Of a stretch of 7,072 bases of DNA, positions 1-6,905 are shown piece after piece; within the stretch, counting starts at the first letter, position 1, and each line of letters opens with the position of its first letter. The notes under the pieces were generated by a model. The model was not told the origin of the DNA and searched no databases. It worked only from the letters and a program-made list of their open reading frames with translations. The translations under genes were made by a program, and so were the position numbers. This DNA comes from an uncultured Alphaproteobacteria bacterium (GTDB taxonomy: Bacteria > Pseudomonadota > Alphaproteobacteria > RUG11792): contig CAJOOW010000142.1 in assembly GCA_905236375.1 (NCBI GenBank), positions 1-7,072 of the forward strand, read 5' to 3'.

Positions 1-14
1 AAAAGAGTAACTGC

Positions 15-78
15 CCCGATTTGAAAGTTAGAGTGGGTCGATACCGTTCAGCCGCACCGAAACCTGTATCAAATCGGG
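15..78. repeat. Inverted-repeat element with 10-bp perfect arms, unknown function
   Basis: The arms CCCGATTTGA (15-24) and TCAAATCGGG (69-78) are perfectly complementary. They enclose a 44-nt interior richer in G and C than the surrounding DNA. Inside, GTG-GG near 32-36 can pair with CC-G-CAC near 52-57 with one bulged G, giving a two-helix structure. The element lies just downstream of the stop codon of the minus-strand acyl-CoA synthetase gene. Read on the minus strand it is followed, after about 10 nt, by CTCTTTT at the window edge, so it could help end that transcript, but the U-run is not adjacent to the stem as in a classical intrinsic terminator. Other readings are a small structured RNA or a dispersed palindromic repeat. 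It matches no RNA family I recognise. The plus frame starting at base 3 is also open through the element to a TAG at 162-164, so a truncated convergent gene end cannot be excluded. Confidence 0.5.
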
Positions 79-107
79 AAGACATAACCTATCATAAAAT
101 TGGTGTG

Positions 108-2036
108 TTAGCCTATTTCTTTAATTATTTCTCGGATGCATTCTGGATTGGAAATTGTTGTTAGATCTTCAAAATCTTCTATATCATGCGCTGCGATCTT
201 TCGAAGTATTCTTCGCATAATCTTGCCAGATCTTGTTTTGGGAAGATCAGCAACAAAGGAAATAACATCAGGCTTTGTTATAGGGCTGATAATAGTCCGA
301 ACCCTGTTTGAAATTATCTCATTAGCCTTCTGACGCTGCTCTTCAGTTATATCTCTTTTCAAAACAACAAAGGCATAAATCCCTTCTCCTTTGATTTCAT
401 GAGGATATCCAACAACTGAAACTTCAGCAACTATTTCAGATCCCGCAATAACTTCCTCTATTTCAATAGGGCTAATTCGATGGCCAGAAACATTTAGAAC
501 ATCATCGATTCTTCCAGTTATCCAAAAGTTTCCATCAAAATCAAAATAGGCCTCATCTCCAGTACAATAAATATCATCCGCTGATTGAGAATAATAGAGT
601 TTTTCTAGAGCATTTTCATCTCCAAAAACCTTTATCAGCATTCCGGGAAGAGGATATTTTATAAACATCGCACCTCGTTTTTCAGGAACCGTTATGTCGT
701 TGTCTTCGTCATCTTTCAAAACAAGCTTACATCCAAAAAACTGACGGCCGATATGCCCATATGTCTTCATATCATCAAGGCAGCTTAAAGGAGCTGTTGG
801 AACGCCACCAAGTTCTGTTTGCCCCCACATATTGACTATTGGACATCTTCCTTTCCCAACTTCATTGAAATACCAATACCAAGCATCTTTATTTAGGATT
901 TCACCAAACACTCCTAAATATTTCAATGAATCTCGAGAAGTATTTGCCAATGTTTCATCTGCATTCTTCATCATAGCGCGAAGAGCAGTTGGAGCCGTAT
1001 TAAACGAAGTGATTTTGTGTTTATCAATTATTTCCCAGAAAATCGATTTGCGAGGATAAGTCGGAATTCCTTCGAAGAAAACAGAAGTTACACCATTACA
1101 AAGCGCTGCATATAAAGCATACGCATGACCTCCCATCCATCCGATATCTCCAGATCCCCAAAAGATTTCATCATCAAACTGATTGAAAAAATATTTTCCA
1201 GTTAAACTCGAAAAAAGAAGAAAACCGCCAGTTCCCATAGTGATTCCTTTTGGCTTTCCGACCGAGCCAGAAGTATAGAGAATAAAAAGTTCAGAATTTG
1301 AATCGGTATCTGCTATCTCACAAGTTATCGGCATATCAGCAGATTCTTTATAGTAATCAAAATCTAAATCTTCATTCCAACTAGTTTCAATTTTCTTTCG
1401 TCTAACAACAAGGGCTCTTATATCCCTGTCGCAAATCTTCCTAGCTTTATCGATGTTTTCTTTCAGAGGAATCATTTTGCCTCCTCTTGAATTTCCATCG
1501 CAAGTTATTACAAAATCTGACTTGCAATCGTTCATTCTTAAGGCCACAGCGTTTGGAGAAAATCCAGCAAAAACAGCGGTATAATGGATCCCCAATCTGG
1601 CACATGCTAGACAGGCATAGACTCCTTCTGGAACCATTGGCATATAAATCGTAACGCAATCATTCCTTGTTAAACCAAGCTTTTTGAGTGTATTTGCAAA
1701 TCTACAAACTTCTTCTTGCAATTGTTTGAATGAGATGTATTGATAATCATCAAGTTCTTCGCCTTGCCAAATTAGCGCTATCTTTTTCGGATTTCTTTCA
1801 GCATGTCGATCAACGCAGTTATAGCAAGCGTTTACTTTGCTATCAGGAAACCAGCGTGTTTTGCCTTTTTCTCCTTTTTCCATAATGATTTTTGGCTTTC
1901 TTGTCCAAGAAAGAGTGTCTACCTGAGCTTTCCAATATTCCTCCGGATTCTCTATAGAAAAATCATATATCTTCTGATAAATCTCTTTATTTCTCCAAGC
2001 GTCTTTATGTCGAAGAAACTCATCGTTTATTTCCAT
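108..2036 (-). CDS. AMP-forming acyl-CoA synthetase, Acs family, with altered acyl pocket
   Basis: This 642-residue enzyme should activate a carboxylic acid with ATP to an acyl-AMP and transfer it to CoA in the cytoplasm. The order is that of acetyl-CoA synthetase: an N-terminal ACAS_N segment (about 20-78), the P-loop YTSGSVGKPKG (254-264), WGQTE (404-408), TGD (492-494), GRIDDV hinge (508-513), SGHR (517-520) and PKTRSGK with the catalytic, acetylatable Lys605. The length matches Acs (about 650). What is odd is the acyl pocket. By alignment to Salmonella Acs, Val310, Thr311, Val386 and Trp414 correspond to Met301, Gly302, Phe377 and Gly405, and the GEP motif reads GEI (378-380). Family knowledge says the Trp is what limits Acs to acetate and that Gly there admits longer acids, so the substrate is inferred to be a longer or branched acid. 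PrpE-like or acetoacetate activity is possible but not shown. ATG 2036 has AAGGA 6 nt upstream, overlapping the stop of the nucleoside transporter gene; the two form one operon. Confidence 0.9.
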   Translation of the reverse strand: MEINDEFLRHKDAWRNKEIYQKIYDFSIENPEEYWKAQVDTLSWTRKPKIIMEKGEKGKTRWFPDSKVNACYNCVDRHAERNPKKIALIWQGEELDDYQYISFKQLQEEVCRFANTLKKLGLTRNDCVTIYMPMVPEGVYACLACARLGIHYTAVFAGFSPNAVALRMNDCKSDFVITCDGNSRGGKMIPLKENIDKARKICDRDIRALVVRRKKIETSWNEDLDFDYYKESADMPITCEIADTDSNSELFILYTSGSVGKPKGITMGTGGFLLFSSLTGKYFFNQFDDEIFWGSGDIGWMGGHAYALYAALCNGVTSVFFEGIPTYPRKSIFWEIIDKHKITSFNTAPTALRAMMKNADETLANTSRDSLKYLGVFGEILNKDAWYWYFNEVGKGRCPIVNMWGQTELGGVPTAPLSCLDDMKTYGHIGRQFFGCKLVLKDDEDNDITVPEKRGAMFIKYPLPGMLIKVFGDENALEKLYYSQSADDIYCTGDEAYFDFDGNFWITGRIDDVLNVSGHRISPIEIEEVIAGSEIVAEVSVVGYPHEIKGEGIYAFVVLKRDITEEQRQKANEIISNRVRTIISPITKPDVISFVADLPKTRSGKIMRRILRKIAAHDIEDFEDLTTISNPECIREIIKEIG

Positions 2037-2045
2037 AATTGATCC

Positions 2046-3299
2046 TTAAAATGCGAAGAAAACGCTCATCATTGTCGCCGTCAATCCTGTTGCTAAAAAT
2101 CCCGCAACAAAGGCTTTTCCGACAAGTTCTGTGATGCTTTTCTTTCCAGGGGCCAGAGCGGAAAGACCGCCAACTGTTATTCCTATGCAAGAAAAATTTC
2201 CGAAATTATTAATAGCATAAATTGTCTTGACGACGCTATCTGATGAAATTGAAGCCTTTGCAAGATCAAAGAAAGCCACGGTTTCATTAACAGCCATCTT
2301 TGTTCCAATTATTTGAGAAACAGCTGATAAATCTTGATCAGCAATTCCCATAAGCCAAGCAAATGGATACATAAAAAAACCAAAGATCCTTTGTAATGTT
2401 ATTGGCGATCCGGCATAATCTGGAAGAGTTGCCAAGATATAATTTATTAAGGCTATCAACGCGATCATTCCTATAAGTGAGCCAACGATTGACCACCAAA
2501 CAAAAAGTCCGTCAGAAAGCCCTTTTGAAACAGCTCCCATAAAACTTCCATATTGCGATCCTTCCTCTATTTCATCAAGATGTGAGCCATCAATTCCATC
2601 ATTTTCCGAAGGCATAGCAATCGCAGAAATAATTAGAACGGAGATAACTCCGAGAACTGTTGAAATGATTATATGTTTCATTGCATCTGGACATATTGGA
2701 GTCAAAACACTGGCATATATTGGCATAACTGATGCTGAAGTCGTTGTAAAAGCCAAGGCAAGAATGATAAAAATTTCAGATTTCGGCAAAGCTGGCAATT
2801 TGTGCTTAATTAATAATGGAGCTTCGAGTTGCCCGACAAAAATCTTAGCAGCAGCTACCATTCCCATGTACGATTTAATATTAAATACAACCTTGAAAAC
2901 ATATCCGATAATCTTCGCTAGGAAAGGTAAGATTCGCAAATATGTTAAAATTGCTGATAACGCGCTGACCAAAATAACAGTCGGCAGAACTTGAAATGCG
3001 AAAACGAAACCATTCCCATTTTCTTTCAAATCAAAAGGCAAATCTCCGCCGCCGATATAACCAAAACAAAATTTCGTTCCTTCAATAGTTGCGTCTTTAA
3101 GCTTCATAACTCCCCTTGCTGCTACCTCTATCACAGAAACGCAAATTGGCAAATTTGTAAAGGCAAAAACAATAGCTATCTGAAAAAGAACTCCAAACAA
3201 AACCGGTTTCCAGTTTCGGCTAAGTTTTATATCTCTTTCTTCACACAACCAAAGAGCAGCAACTAAAAAGAGGAAATATCCAATTATCGGCTTCAACAT
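2046..3299 (-). CDS. nupC: Concentrative nucleoside transporter, NupC/CNT family
   Basis: This 417-residue inner-membrane protein should import nucleosides with Na+ or H+. Its length is nearly that of the structurally known Vibrio CNT (416). Visible signatures are GGGDLPF (83-89), the nucleobase-loop GQLEAPLLIK (156-165), the TTTSASVMPIYA helix region (185-196), the second hairpin motif NETVAFFDLA (338-347) and NNFGNFSCIGITVGG (364-378). Hydrophobic helices cover most of the chain; an acidic soluble loop lies near 230-250. Deviations from the usual pattern are Leu158 where many members have Thr in GQTE, and NFSC in place of NFSS, both near the nucleoside site, so the specificity may differ. 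I chose ATG 3299 because AAAGG lies 6 nt upstream; an in-frame TTG at 3317 overlaps that ribosome-binding site and would add six unlikely residues. It is the first gene of an operon with the acyl-CoA synthetase, 9 nt downstream, and is divergent from the cckA-like gene. The CNT family assignment is firm; the transported nucleoside is unknown. Confidence 0.9.
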   Translation of the reverse strand: MLKPIIGYFLFLVAALWLCEERDIKLSRNWKPVLFGVLFQIAIVFAFTNLPICVSVIEVAARGVMKLKDATIEGTKFCFGYIGGGDLPFDLKENGNGFVFAFQVLPTVILVSALSAILTYLRILPFLAKIIGYVFKVVFNIKSYMGMVAAAKIFVGQLEAPLLIKHKLPALPKSEIFIILALAFTTTSASVMPIYASVLTPICPDAMKHIIISTVLGVISVLIISAIAMPSENDGIDGSHLDEIEEGSQYGSFMGAVSKGLSDGLFVWWSIVGSLIGMIALIALINYILATLPDYAGSPITLQRIFGFFMYPFAWLMGIADQDLSAVSQIIGTKMAVNETVAFFDLAKASISSDSVVKTIYAINNFGNFSCIGITVGGLSALAPGKKSITELVGKAFVAGFLATGLTATMMSVFFAF

Positions 3300-3335
3300 A
3301 AAGCACCTTTCGAACAATTGAGCAAAATCGCATAG

Positions 3336-3365
3336 ATCTTACAACATTTACCAAGTTGTTTTCAA
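3336..3365 (-). promoter_or_regulatory. Candidate sigma70-type promoter for nupC operon
   Basis: On the minus strand TTGAAA (3365-3360, five of six consensus bases) is followed after 18 nt by TAAGAT (3341-3336, four of six). This would start transcription near 3329 and leave a leader of about 30 nt before ATG 3299. The spacer holds a small dyad, ACAAC (3341-3345) and GTTGT (3355-3359), that could bind a regulator. This is a pattern match only. Confidence 0.4.
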
Positions 3366-3371
3366 ATTTTT

Positions 3372-3380
3372 TGTTATAAT
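3372..3380 (+). promoter_or_regulatory. Extended -10 promoter for the cckA-like gene
   Basis: TGTTATAAT is a perfect extended -10 (TG-N-TATAAT) about 40 nt before the start of the kinase gene. No good -35 lies 16-18 nt upstream (bases 3352-3358 read CAAGTTG), which fits an extended -10 promoter. Predicted transcription start is near 3387, giving a leader of about 33 nt. It sits only 7 bp from the candidate -35 of the divergent nupC promoter, so polymerase binding at the two could interfere. I saw no CtrA-type TTAA-N7-TTAA site here. Confidence 0.55.
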
Positions 3381-3419
3381 GAAAATGAAGTTGAGATTAT
3401 TTATTTTTCGGATCAAGAT

Positions 3420-5819
3420 TTGTTAATGCTTTTTGCCAGACTGAAAGAACTGTTTTCCAAGGATATTTTTTTGACTCATCAGTTCCTTATATTTGTGTTG
3501 CTGGTTCTTTTAGGAATTTTTGTTACTGTTTATTTCAGAACAAGACGAGATTTACAATATGCGAATTATTTCCTAAACGTTGTTAGAGCTGTTTCCAAAG
3601 CTTTAGCAAAACATCATGAAATTACGGCATTTGATGAAAGTGATGATATAATTTTTACAACTCATCCTCAGCTTTATGGAAACAAAAAAGAATTTATTCA
3701 AAGCTTATCTAGCAGAGTCAATGCTTCTGCAAATTTTTCAAATTTCTTGCAGCTTTTTGAAACTAGTTCTCCATGTAACACTCTTCTATCAGGTTCCGGA
3801 TCAGGACTGCGCAATCAGTTCAAAAGATGGATTGCAACAATTGCGTTAGTCGATGCTGAAGATTCTGAAATTGATGAAAGTGTCTCTGTCGTAACAATTA
3901 GTGATGCTTCAAGGCAATTTACTGAATCTGAAAGAACATCTGCAAATTATGAAAAACTTGAAAACTTTTTAGATCATTTTCCACTAGGAATCTTTTATGT
4001 TAATAATTTAGGTGAAATATTGGGAGCGAATACGACATTCGCAGATCTCATCAACATAAACAGAGAAAAACTTATTGGAATGAATATTAGGGATTTCATT
4101 GAAGATTTCGATTATAACATTCCTGCGCAGAAACAGGCCGGAATATCAATAAAACCAAGATTTGCAAAGGACTTCCCTGCAATTCTCGTTAAATCAGCAA
4201 CAAACGCTCTTTCTTCGATGCAGCCTTGGATTGTTTATAAAATTCATTCTTCTCCTGAAGAATATATCGAAAAATCAGATGATAATTTTATGCATCAGAA
4301 AGTTTTTATATCAGCTCCTGTTCCTTCAATAATAACCAAGACTTCTGGAGAAATTGTAGCACTTAATCCAACTTTTGCTTCATTGATTCAGGACAAGGTT
4401 GTTTTGGATCAAAAAAGGATGATTGCCCCTGGAGCCAATATCAAAGAATTCATACAAAATGATCCAAAAAATGATTTTATAGAGCACTTAAAATCTACAT
4501 ATCAGTCAATTGAAAAGCCGCAGCCAATAGAAGTTAAATTTGCAGGAGGAAATATTGTAGCTATGGCTTATATAAGCCGCATTGATTCCAAAATAAAAAA
4601 TGATGACAATTTGCTTTTGATACAATTAGTCGATATTTCAACGCAAAAGATTTTAGAGCAACAATTTATACAATCTCAAAAAATGCAAGCAATCGGACAA
4701 TTGGCAGGAGGAATAGCTCATGATTTCAATAACCTGCTTACTGCTATGATTGGCTTCTGTGATCTTCTTCTCCAGAGATATACGCAAAATGATCCATCAT
4801 ATGGAGATGTTGTTCAAATTAAGCAAAATGCGGGAAGAGCTGCAAATTTGGTTAAACAACTATTAGCTTTTTCAAGGCAACAGACTCTGAAACCAAAGGT
4901 TGTTTCTATAACTGAGATTCTGGTTGATCTTTCATCTCTTCTAAGAAGACTTGTTGGGGTTAATGTCGAATTTCAAATGATTCATGGACGCGAAATATGG
5001 CCGGTAAAACTTGATAACAGCCAATTTGAACAAGTTATAATCAATCTGGTTGTAAACGCCAGAGATGCGATGAATGGATCAGGAAAATTAACGATAAGAA
5101 CTCAAAATTATTATTCTGATAAAGAATTCAAATGTGTCTATGATGTTGCACACGCAGGTGATTATGTTTTAATCGAAGTTATAGATACTGGATGCGGAAT
5201 TGATGCCTCCGATATTGAAAATATTTTTGAACCATTCTTCTCAAGAAAAGATGAAAAAATAAAAAAGAAATCAGGATCTGGAACAGGTCTTGGACTATCA
5301 ACTGTTTATGGAATAATTAATCAGACGGGCGGCTTCATTAATGTTGTTTCAACTCCTGGAAAAGGATCAACATTTAAGATCTATTTGCCACGATATGTTG
5401 GATCTGAAGAAACTCAGACTAATCAAGAAACCGAAATACGAGATTTGAGCGGTTCTGAAACAATTCTTTTGGTTGAGGATGAAGATCCTGTTAGAATGTT
5501 CTCTTCAAGAGCTTTAAGAGAAAAAGGATATCGAGTTCTTGAAGCAGCAAGTGGTGATGAGGCTTTAAATATAATAAAGGACGAAAAATTTGATCTTTTG
5601 GTAACAGATGTCGTAATGCCAAAACTTGATGGCCCAACTCTAAATAAAATTTTGAAAAAGAGAATTCCAAATTTGAAAACCATTTTCATTTCGGGATACA
5701 CAGAAGATACATTTAGACAGGATGTTGGAAAGAATTCGAACATTCACTTTTTGCAAAAGCCTTTCACACTGAAGGATTTGGCTAGCAAAGTCAAAGAAGT
5801 TCTTTCAAATGACGATTGA
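3420..5819 (+). CDS. cckA: CckA-like hybrid sensor histidine kinase
   Basis: This 799-residue membrane kinase should autophosphorylate and pass phosphate to its own receiver domain. In CckA of Caulobacter phosphate then goes to ChpT and on to CtrA and CpdR. One clear membrane helix spans about 21-39. PAS-like units follow at roughly 60-175 (weak), 180-285 (NFLDHFPLGIFYVN start) and 293-408 (ending in VDIST). HisKA has GGIAHDFNN with phospho-acceptor His434. The ATPase has the N-box NLVVNARDA (542-550), DTGCGI (589-594) and GSGTGLGLS (619-627). The receiver (about 681-796) has acidic Glu686/Asp687, phospho-acceptor Asp730, Ser758 and Lys780. All catalytic residues are present. It is about 100 residues longer than Caulobacter CckA (691), and only one membrane helix is evident instead of two. 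The start could be TTG 3420 (GGA 7 nt upstream) or ATG 3426. The stop overlaps the DUF167 gene by 11 nt. Assignment to CckA rests on the HDFNN-receiver architecture; another hybrid kinase of that clade is possible. Confidence 0.85.
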   Translation: MLMLFARLKELFSKDIFLTHQFLIFVLLVLLGIFVTVYFRTRRDLQYANYFLNVVRAVSKALAKHHEITAFDESDDIIFTTHPQLYGNKKEFIQSLSSRVNASANFSNFLQLFETSSPCNTLLSGSGSGLRNQFKRWIATIALVDAEDSEIDESVSVVTISDASRQFTESERTSANYEKLENFLDHFPLGIFYVNNLGEILGANTTFADLININREKLIGMNIRDFIEDFDYNIPAQKQAGISIKPRFAKDFPAILVKSATNALSSMQPWIVYKIHSSPEEYIEKSDDNFMHQKVFISAPVPSIITKTSGEIVALNPTFASLIQDKVVLDQKRMIAPGANIKEFIQNDPKNDFIEHLKSTYQSIEKPQPIEVKFAGGNIVAMAYISRIDSKIKNDDNLLLIQLVDISTQKILEQQFIQSQKMQAIGQLAGGIAHDFNNLLTAMIGFCDLLLQRYTQNDPSYGDVVQIKQNAGRAANLVKQLLAFSRQQTLKPKVVSITEILVDLSSLLRRLVGVNVEFQMIHGREIWPVKLDNSQFEQVIINLVVNARDAMNGSGKLTIRTQNYYSDKEFKCVYDVAHAGDYVLIEVIDTGCGIDASDIENIFEPFFSRKDEKIKKKSGSGTGLGLSTVYGIINQTGGFINVVSTPGKGSTFKIYLPRYVGSEETQTNQETEIRDLSGSETILLVEDEDPVRMFSSRALREKGYRVLEAASGDEALNIIKDEKFDLLVTDVVMPKLDGPTLNKILKKRIPNLKTIFISGYTEDTFRQDVGKNSNIHFLQKPFTLKDLASKVKEVLSNDD

Positions 5820-6138
5820 AGGACTTTTTGCAACAACTAAATCCGGGATTGAATTAACAATACACCTAATCCCTGGGGCCAAAAAAGAACAAATCCTTGG
5901 AATTATTGAAACAGAAAAAGGAAAAGCCCTAAAGATTTCGATTCATGAAAAGCCCACAGAAAACAAAGCCAATGAAGCTTTAATCAAGTTTCTTGCTGAA
6001 AAATTTGATATTCCAAAATCAAATATCTCCATAAAGCGAGGCCTTAAATCTCGAGACAAGAGAATAAGCGTTGATGGCATAACTGTTGAAAAAATGCATA
6101 AAATTTTATGGGACTATTTAAAGTTTGACATAGGATAA
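5809..6138 (+). CDS. YggU/UPF0235 (DUF167) family protein
   Basis: A 109-residue cytosolic protein of the conserved DUF167 family, whose biochemical role is not established. Supporting features are the start of the domain with GIELTIHLIPGAKK (13-26), where the family has a beta strand ending in P-x-A, the signature ENKANEALIKFLAEKF (51-66), and the IKRGLKSRDKRISVDG segment (75-90), which matches the family pattern G-x-x-SR-x-K near the end. The length is usual for the family. ATG 5809 lies inside the end of the cckA-like gene, with an 11-nt overlap in another frame and no strong ribosome-binding site, so translational coupling to the kinase is likely. Why DUF167 is joined to the kinase is not clear from the sequence; it may only share the transcript. 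Confidence 0.85.
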   Translation: MTIEGLFATTKSGIELTIHLIPGAKKEQILGIIETEKGKALKISIHEKPTENKANEALIKFLAEKFDIPKSNISIKRGLKSRDKRISVDGITVEKMHKILWDYLKFDIG

Positions 6139-6154
6139 AATTATAATTTAACAT
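6125..6154 (+). promoter_or_regulatory. Candidate promoter inside the end of the DUF167 gene
   Basis: A perfect TTGACA (6125-6130) is followed after 18 nt by TAACAT (6149-6154, four of six). A consensus TATAAT also lies at 6142-6147, but only 11 nt from the -35, too close to pair with it. A start near 6161 would place the hairpin at 6163-6183 at the 5' end of a leader of about 200 nt for the downstream phage-like genes, or of a small RNA. The 12-bp palindrome AAATTATAATTT (6138-6149) overlaps the site. Pattern evidence only. Confidence 0.35.
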
Positions 6155-6162
6155 GAAAGATA

Positions 6163-6183
6163 GTTAGCGATAGTTTTGCTAAC
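6163..6183. other. Hairpin after the cckA-DUF167 operon
   Basis: GTTAGC (6163-6168) and GCTAAC (6178-6183) form a 6-bp stem with a 9-nt loop, 24 nt after the DUF167 stop. A U-run (CTTTTTTA, 6197-6204) follows but only after about 14 nt, so it is a poor intrinsic terminator. It may be a weak terminator for the kinase transcript or a 5' structure of a downstream transcript. Confidence 0.35.
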
Positions 6184-6193
6184 GAAAAATTCT

Positions 6194-6241
6194 AGGCTTT
6201 TTTATCTCCGATAATTTTATAGATAAACAACAATTAAGCCT
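6194..6241. other. Nested imperfect hairpin in the intergenic region
   Basis: Outer arms AGGCTT (6194-6199) and AAGCCT (6236-6241) enclose inner arms TTTATCT (6201-6207) and AGATAAA (6221-6227) with a 13-nt loop. The internal loop is uneven, one base on the left and eight on the right. Nothing else in the 6139-6359 gap is assignable except AT-rich sequence and TTCAAAC repeated at 6265 and 6281. Role unknown: leader structure, small RNA or chance in AT-rich DNA. Confidence 0.3.
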
Positions 6242-6359
6242 TTATGACCAGCGATTAAATTAGATTCAAACAACATAATTTTCAAACGATATTATATATT
6301 TTTTCAAAATTATCATGAGTAAAGAAAGCTCAAAAAAATTTTTGAAAGGAAATAAAATT

Positions 6360-6890
6360 ATGAACATAATAACAAAACAATCGAACAAACAAGTCTTGGA
6401 TTTGCAAATCTTGAAAGATCATTTGAGAATCGATCATGATCACGAAGACTCGTATCTGAAAGAAATAATTTCAATGGCGACCGATATCTTGGAAAAGAAT
6501 ATCGAAAAGCCAATTTTGATAAAGACATACACGTATGTTTTTCATAACGACGAATTTATTTCGACAAGAAGAATTCCTCTTCCAATGAATCAAGTAAAGT
6601 CTGTAGTCTCGGTTCAAAAAATCATAAACGATCGAGAAAAGGAAAAAATCAAATTTTCGGTTGAAAATAACGGGGACAAAACTTCGATAATAACAAACGG
6701 AACAAAATATCCTGTTGAAATAGTCTACACAGCGGGAATCACAGATAAGGAAACAGAAATCCCTAAAGATCTTCAGTTTGCAGTGCTTCAGATAGCAAAA
6801 AACATATATGAATGCTCAGAGGAAGATGTCTTGGAGTCGAAATATATCAAACATATTATAAATTCCAACAGAACACTTAATATAAATTAA
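6360..6890 (+). CDS. Head-tail connector, gp6-like (phiE125 gp8 / GTA g6 family)
   Basis: A 176-residue protein of the HK97 gp6-like connector family, which forms a ring between portal and tail. Evidence is the overall pattern: LQILKDHLRIDHDHEDSYL (15-33), the typical K-x-HLR-x-D start, an amphipathic helix ISMATDILEKNI (37-48), the strand motif IPLPMNQVKSVVSV (72-85), PVEIVYTAGI (118-127, compare PVEIRFTAGF in such proteins) and IPKDLQFAVLQIAKNIYE (134-151), where the family has IP-x-DL-x-x-A. ATG 6360 has AAAGGA 9 nt upstream, while the in-frame ATG at 6315 has no ribosome-binding site, so I prefer 6360. The head-closure-like gene starts 15 nt after its stop, the order of GTA g6-g7 and of tailed phages. 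No portal or capsid gene lies upstream. A GTA origin is inferred; a prophage remnant is the alternative. Confidence 0.75.
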   Translation: MNIITKQSNKQVLDLQILKDHLRIDHDHEDSYLKEIISMATDILEKNIEKPILIKTYTYVFHNDEFISTRRIPLPMNQVKSVVSVQKIINDREKEKIKFSVENNGDKTSIITNGTKYPVEIVYTAGITDKETEIPKDLQFAVLQIAKNIYECSEEDVLESKYIKHIINSNRTLNIN

Positions 6891-6905
6891 CGAATGAGGG
6901 GAAAA

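Noticed and set aside
3..164. Open plus-strand frame from the left edge to TAG 162-164, possible end of a convergent gene
   Set aside because: Only 53 codons, no recognisable domain, and its last part overlaps the well-supported 3' end of the acyl-CoA synthetase gene. Open frames this long occur by chance. Sequence left of the window would settle it.
108..2036. Acetoacetyl-CoA synthetase assignment
   Set aside because: The WGQTELGG region and the overall motif spacing follow the Acs pattern rather than that of acetoacetyl-CoA synthetase. Substrate is left open because of the pocket changes.
3300..3317. TTG at 3317 as start of the nucleoside transporter
   Set aside because: It would place the good AAAGG ribosome-binding site of ATG 3299 inside the gene and add six residues with no family support.
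3300..3419. CtrA-binding site (TTAA-N7-TTAA) before the kinase gene or in the 6139-6359 gap
   Set aside because: No pair of TTAA half-sites with 7-nt spacing was found by eye; the TTAA pairs in the gap have other spacings.
6125..6147. TTGACA paired with the consensus TATAAT at 6142-6147
   Set aside because: The spacer is 11 nt, too short for a sigma70 promoter; the TAACAT at 18 nt is the better partner.
6163..6204. Classical intrinsic terminator after the DUF167 gene
   Set aside because: The stem has six base pairs and the U-run starts about 14 nt after it, so it does not meet the usual pattern.
6315..6359. ATG 6315 as start of the connector protein
   Set aside because: No ribosome-binding site precedes it, the added residues are low-complexity Lys/Ser, and AAAGGA precedes ATG 6360.
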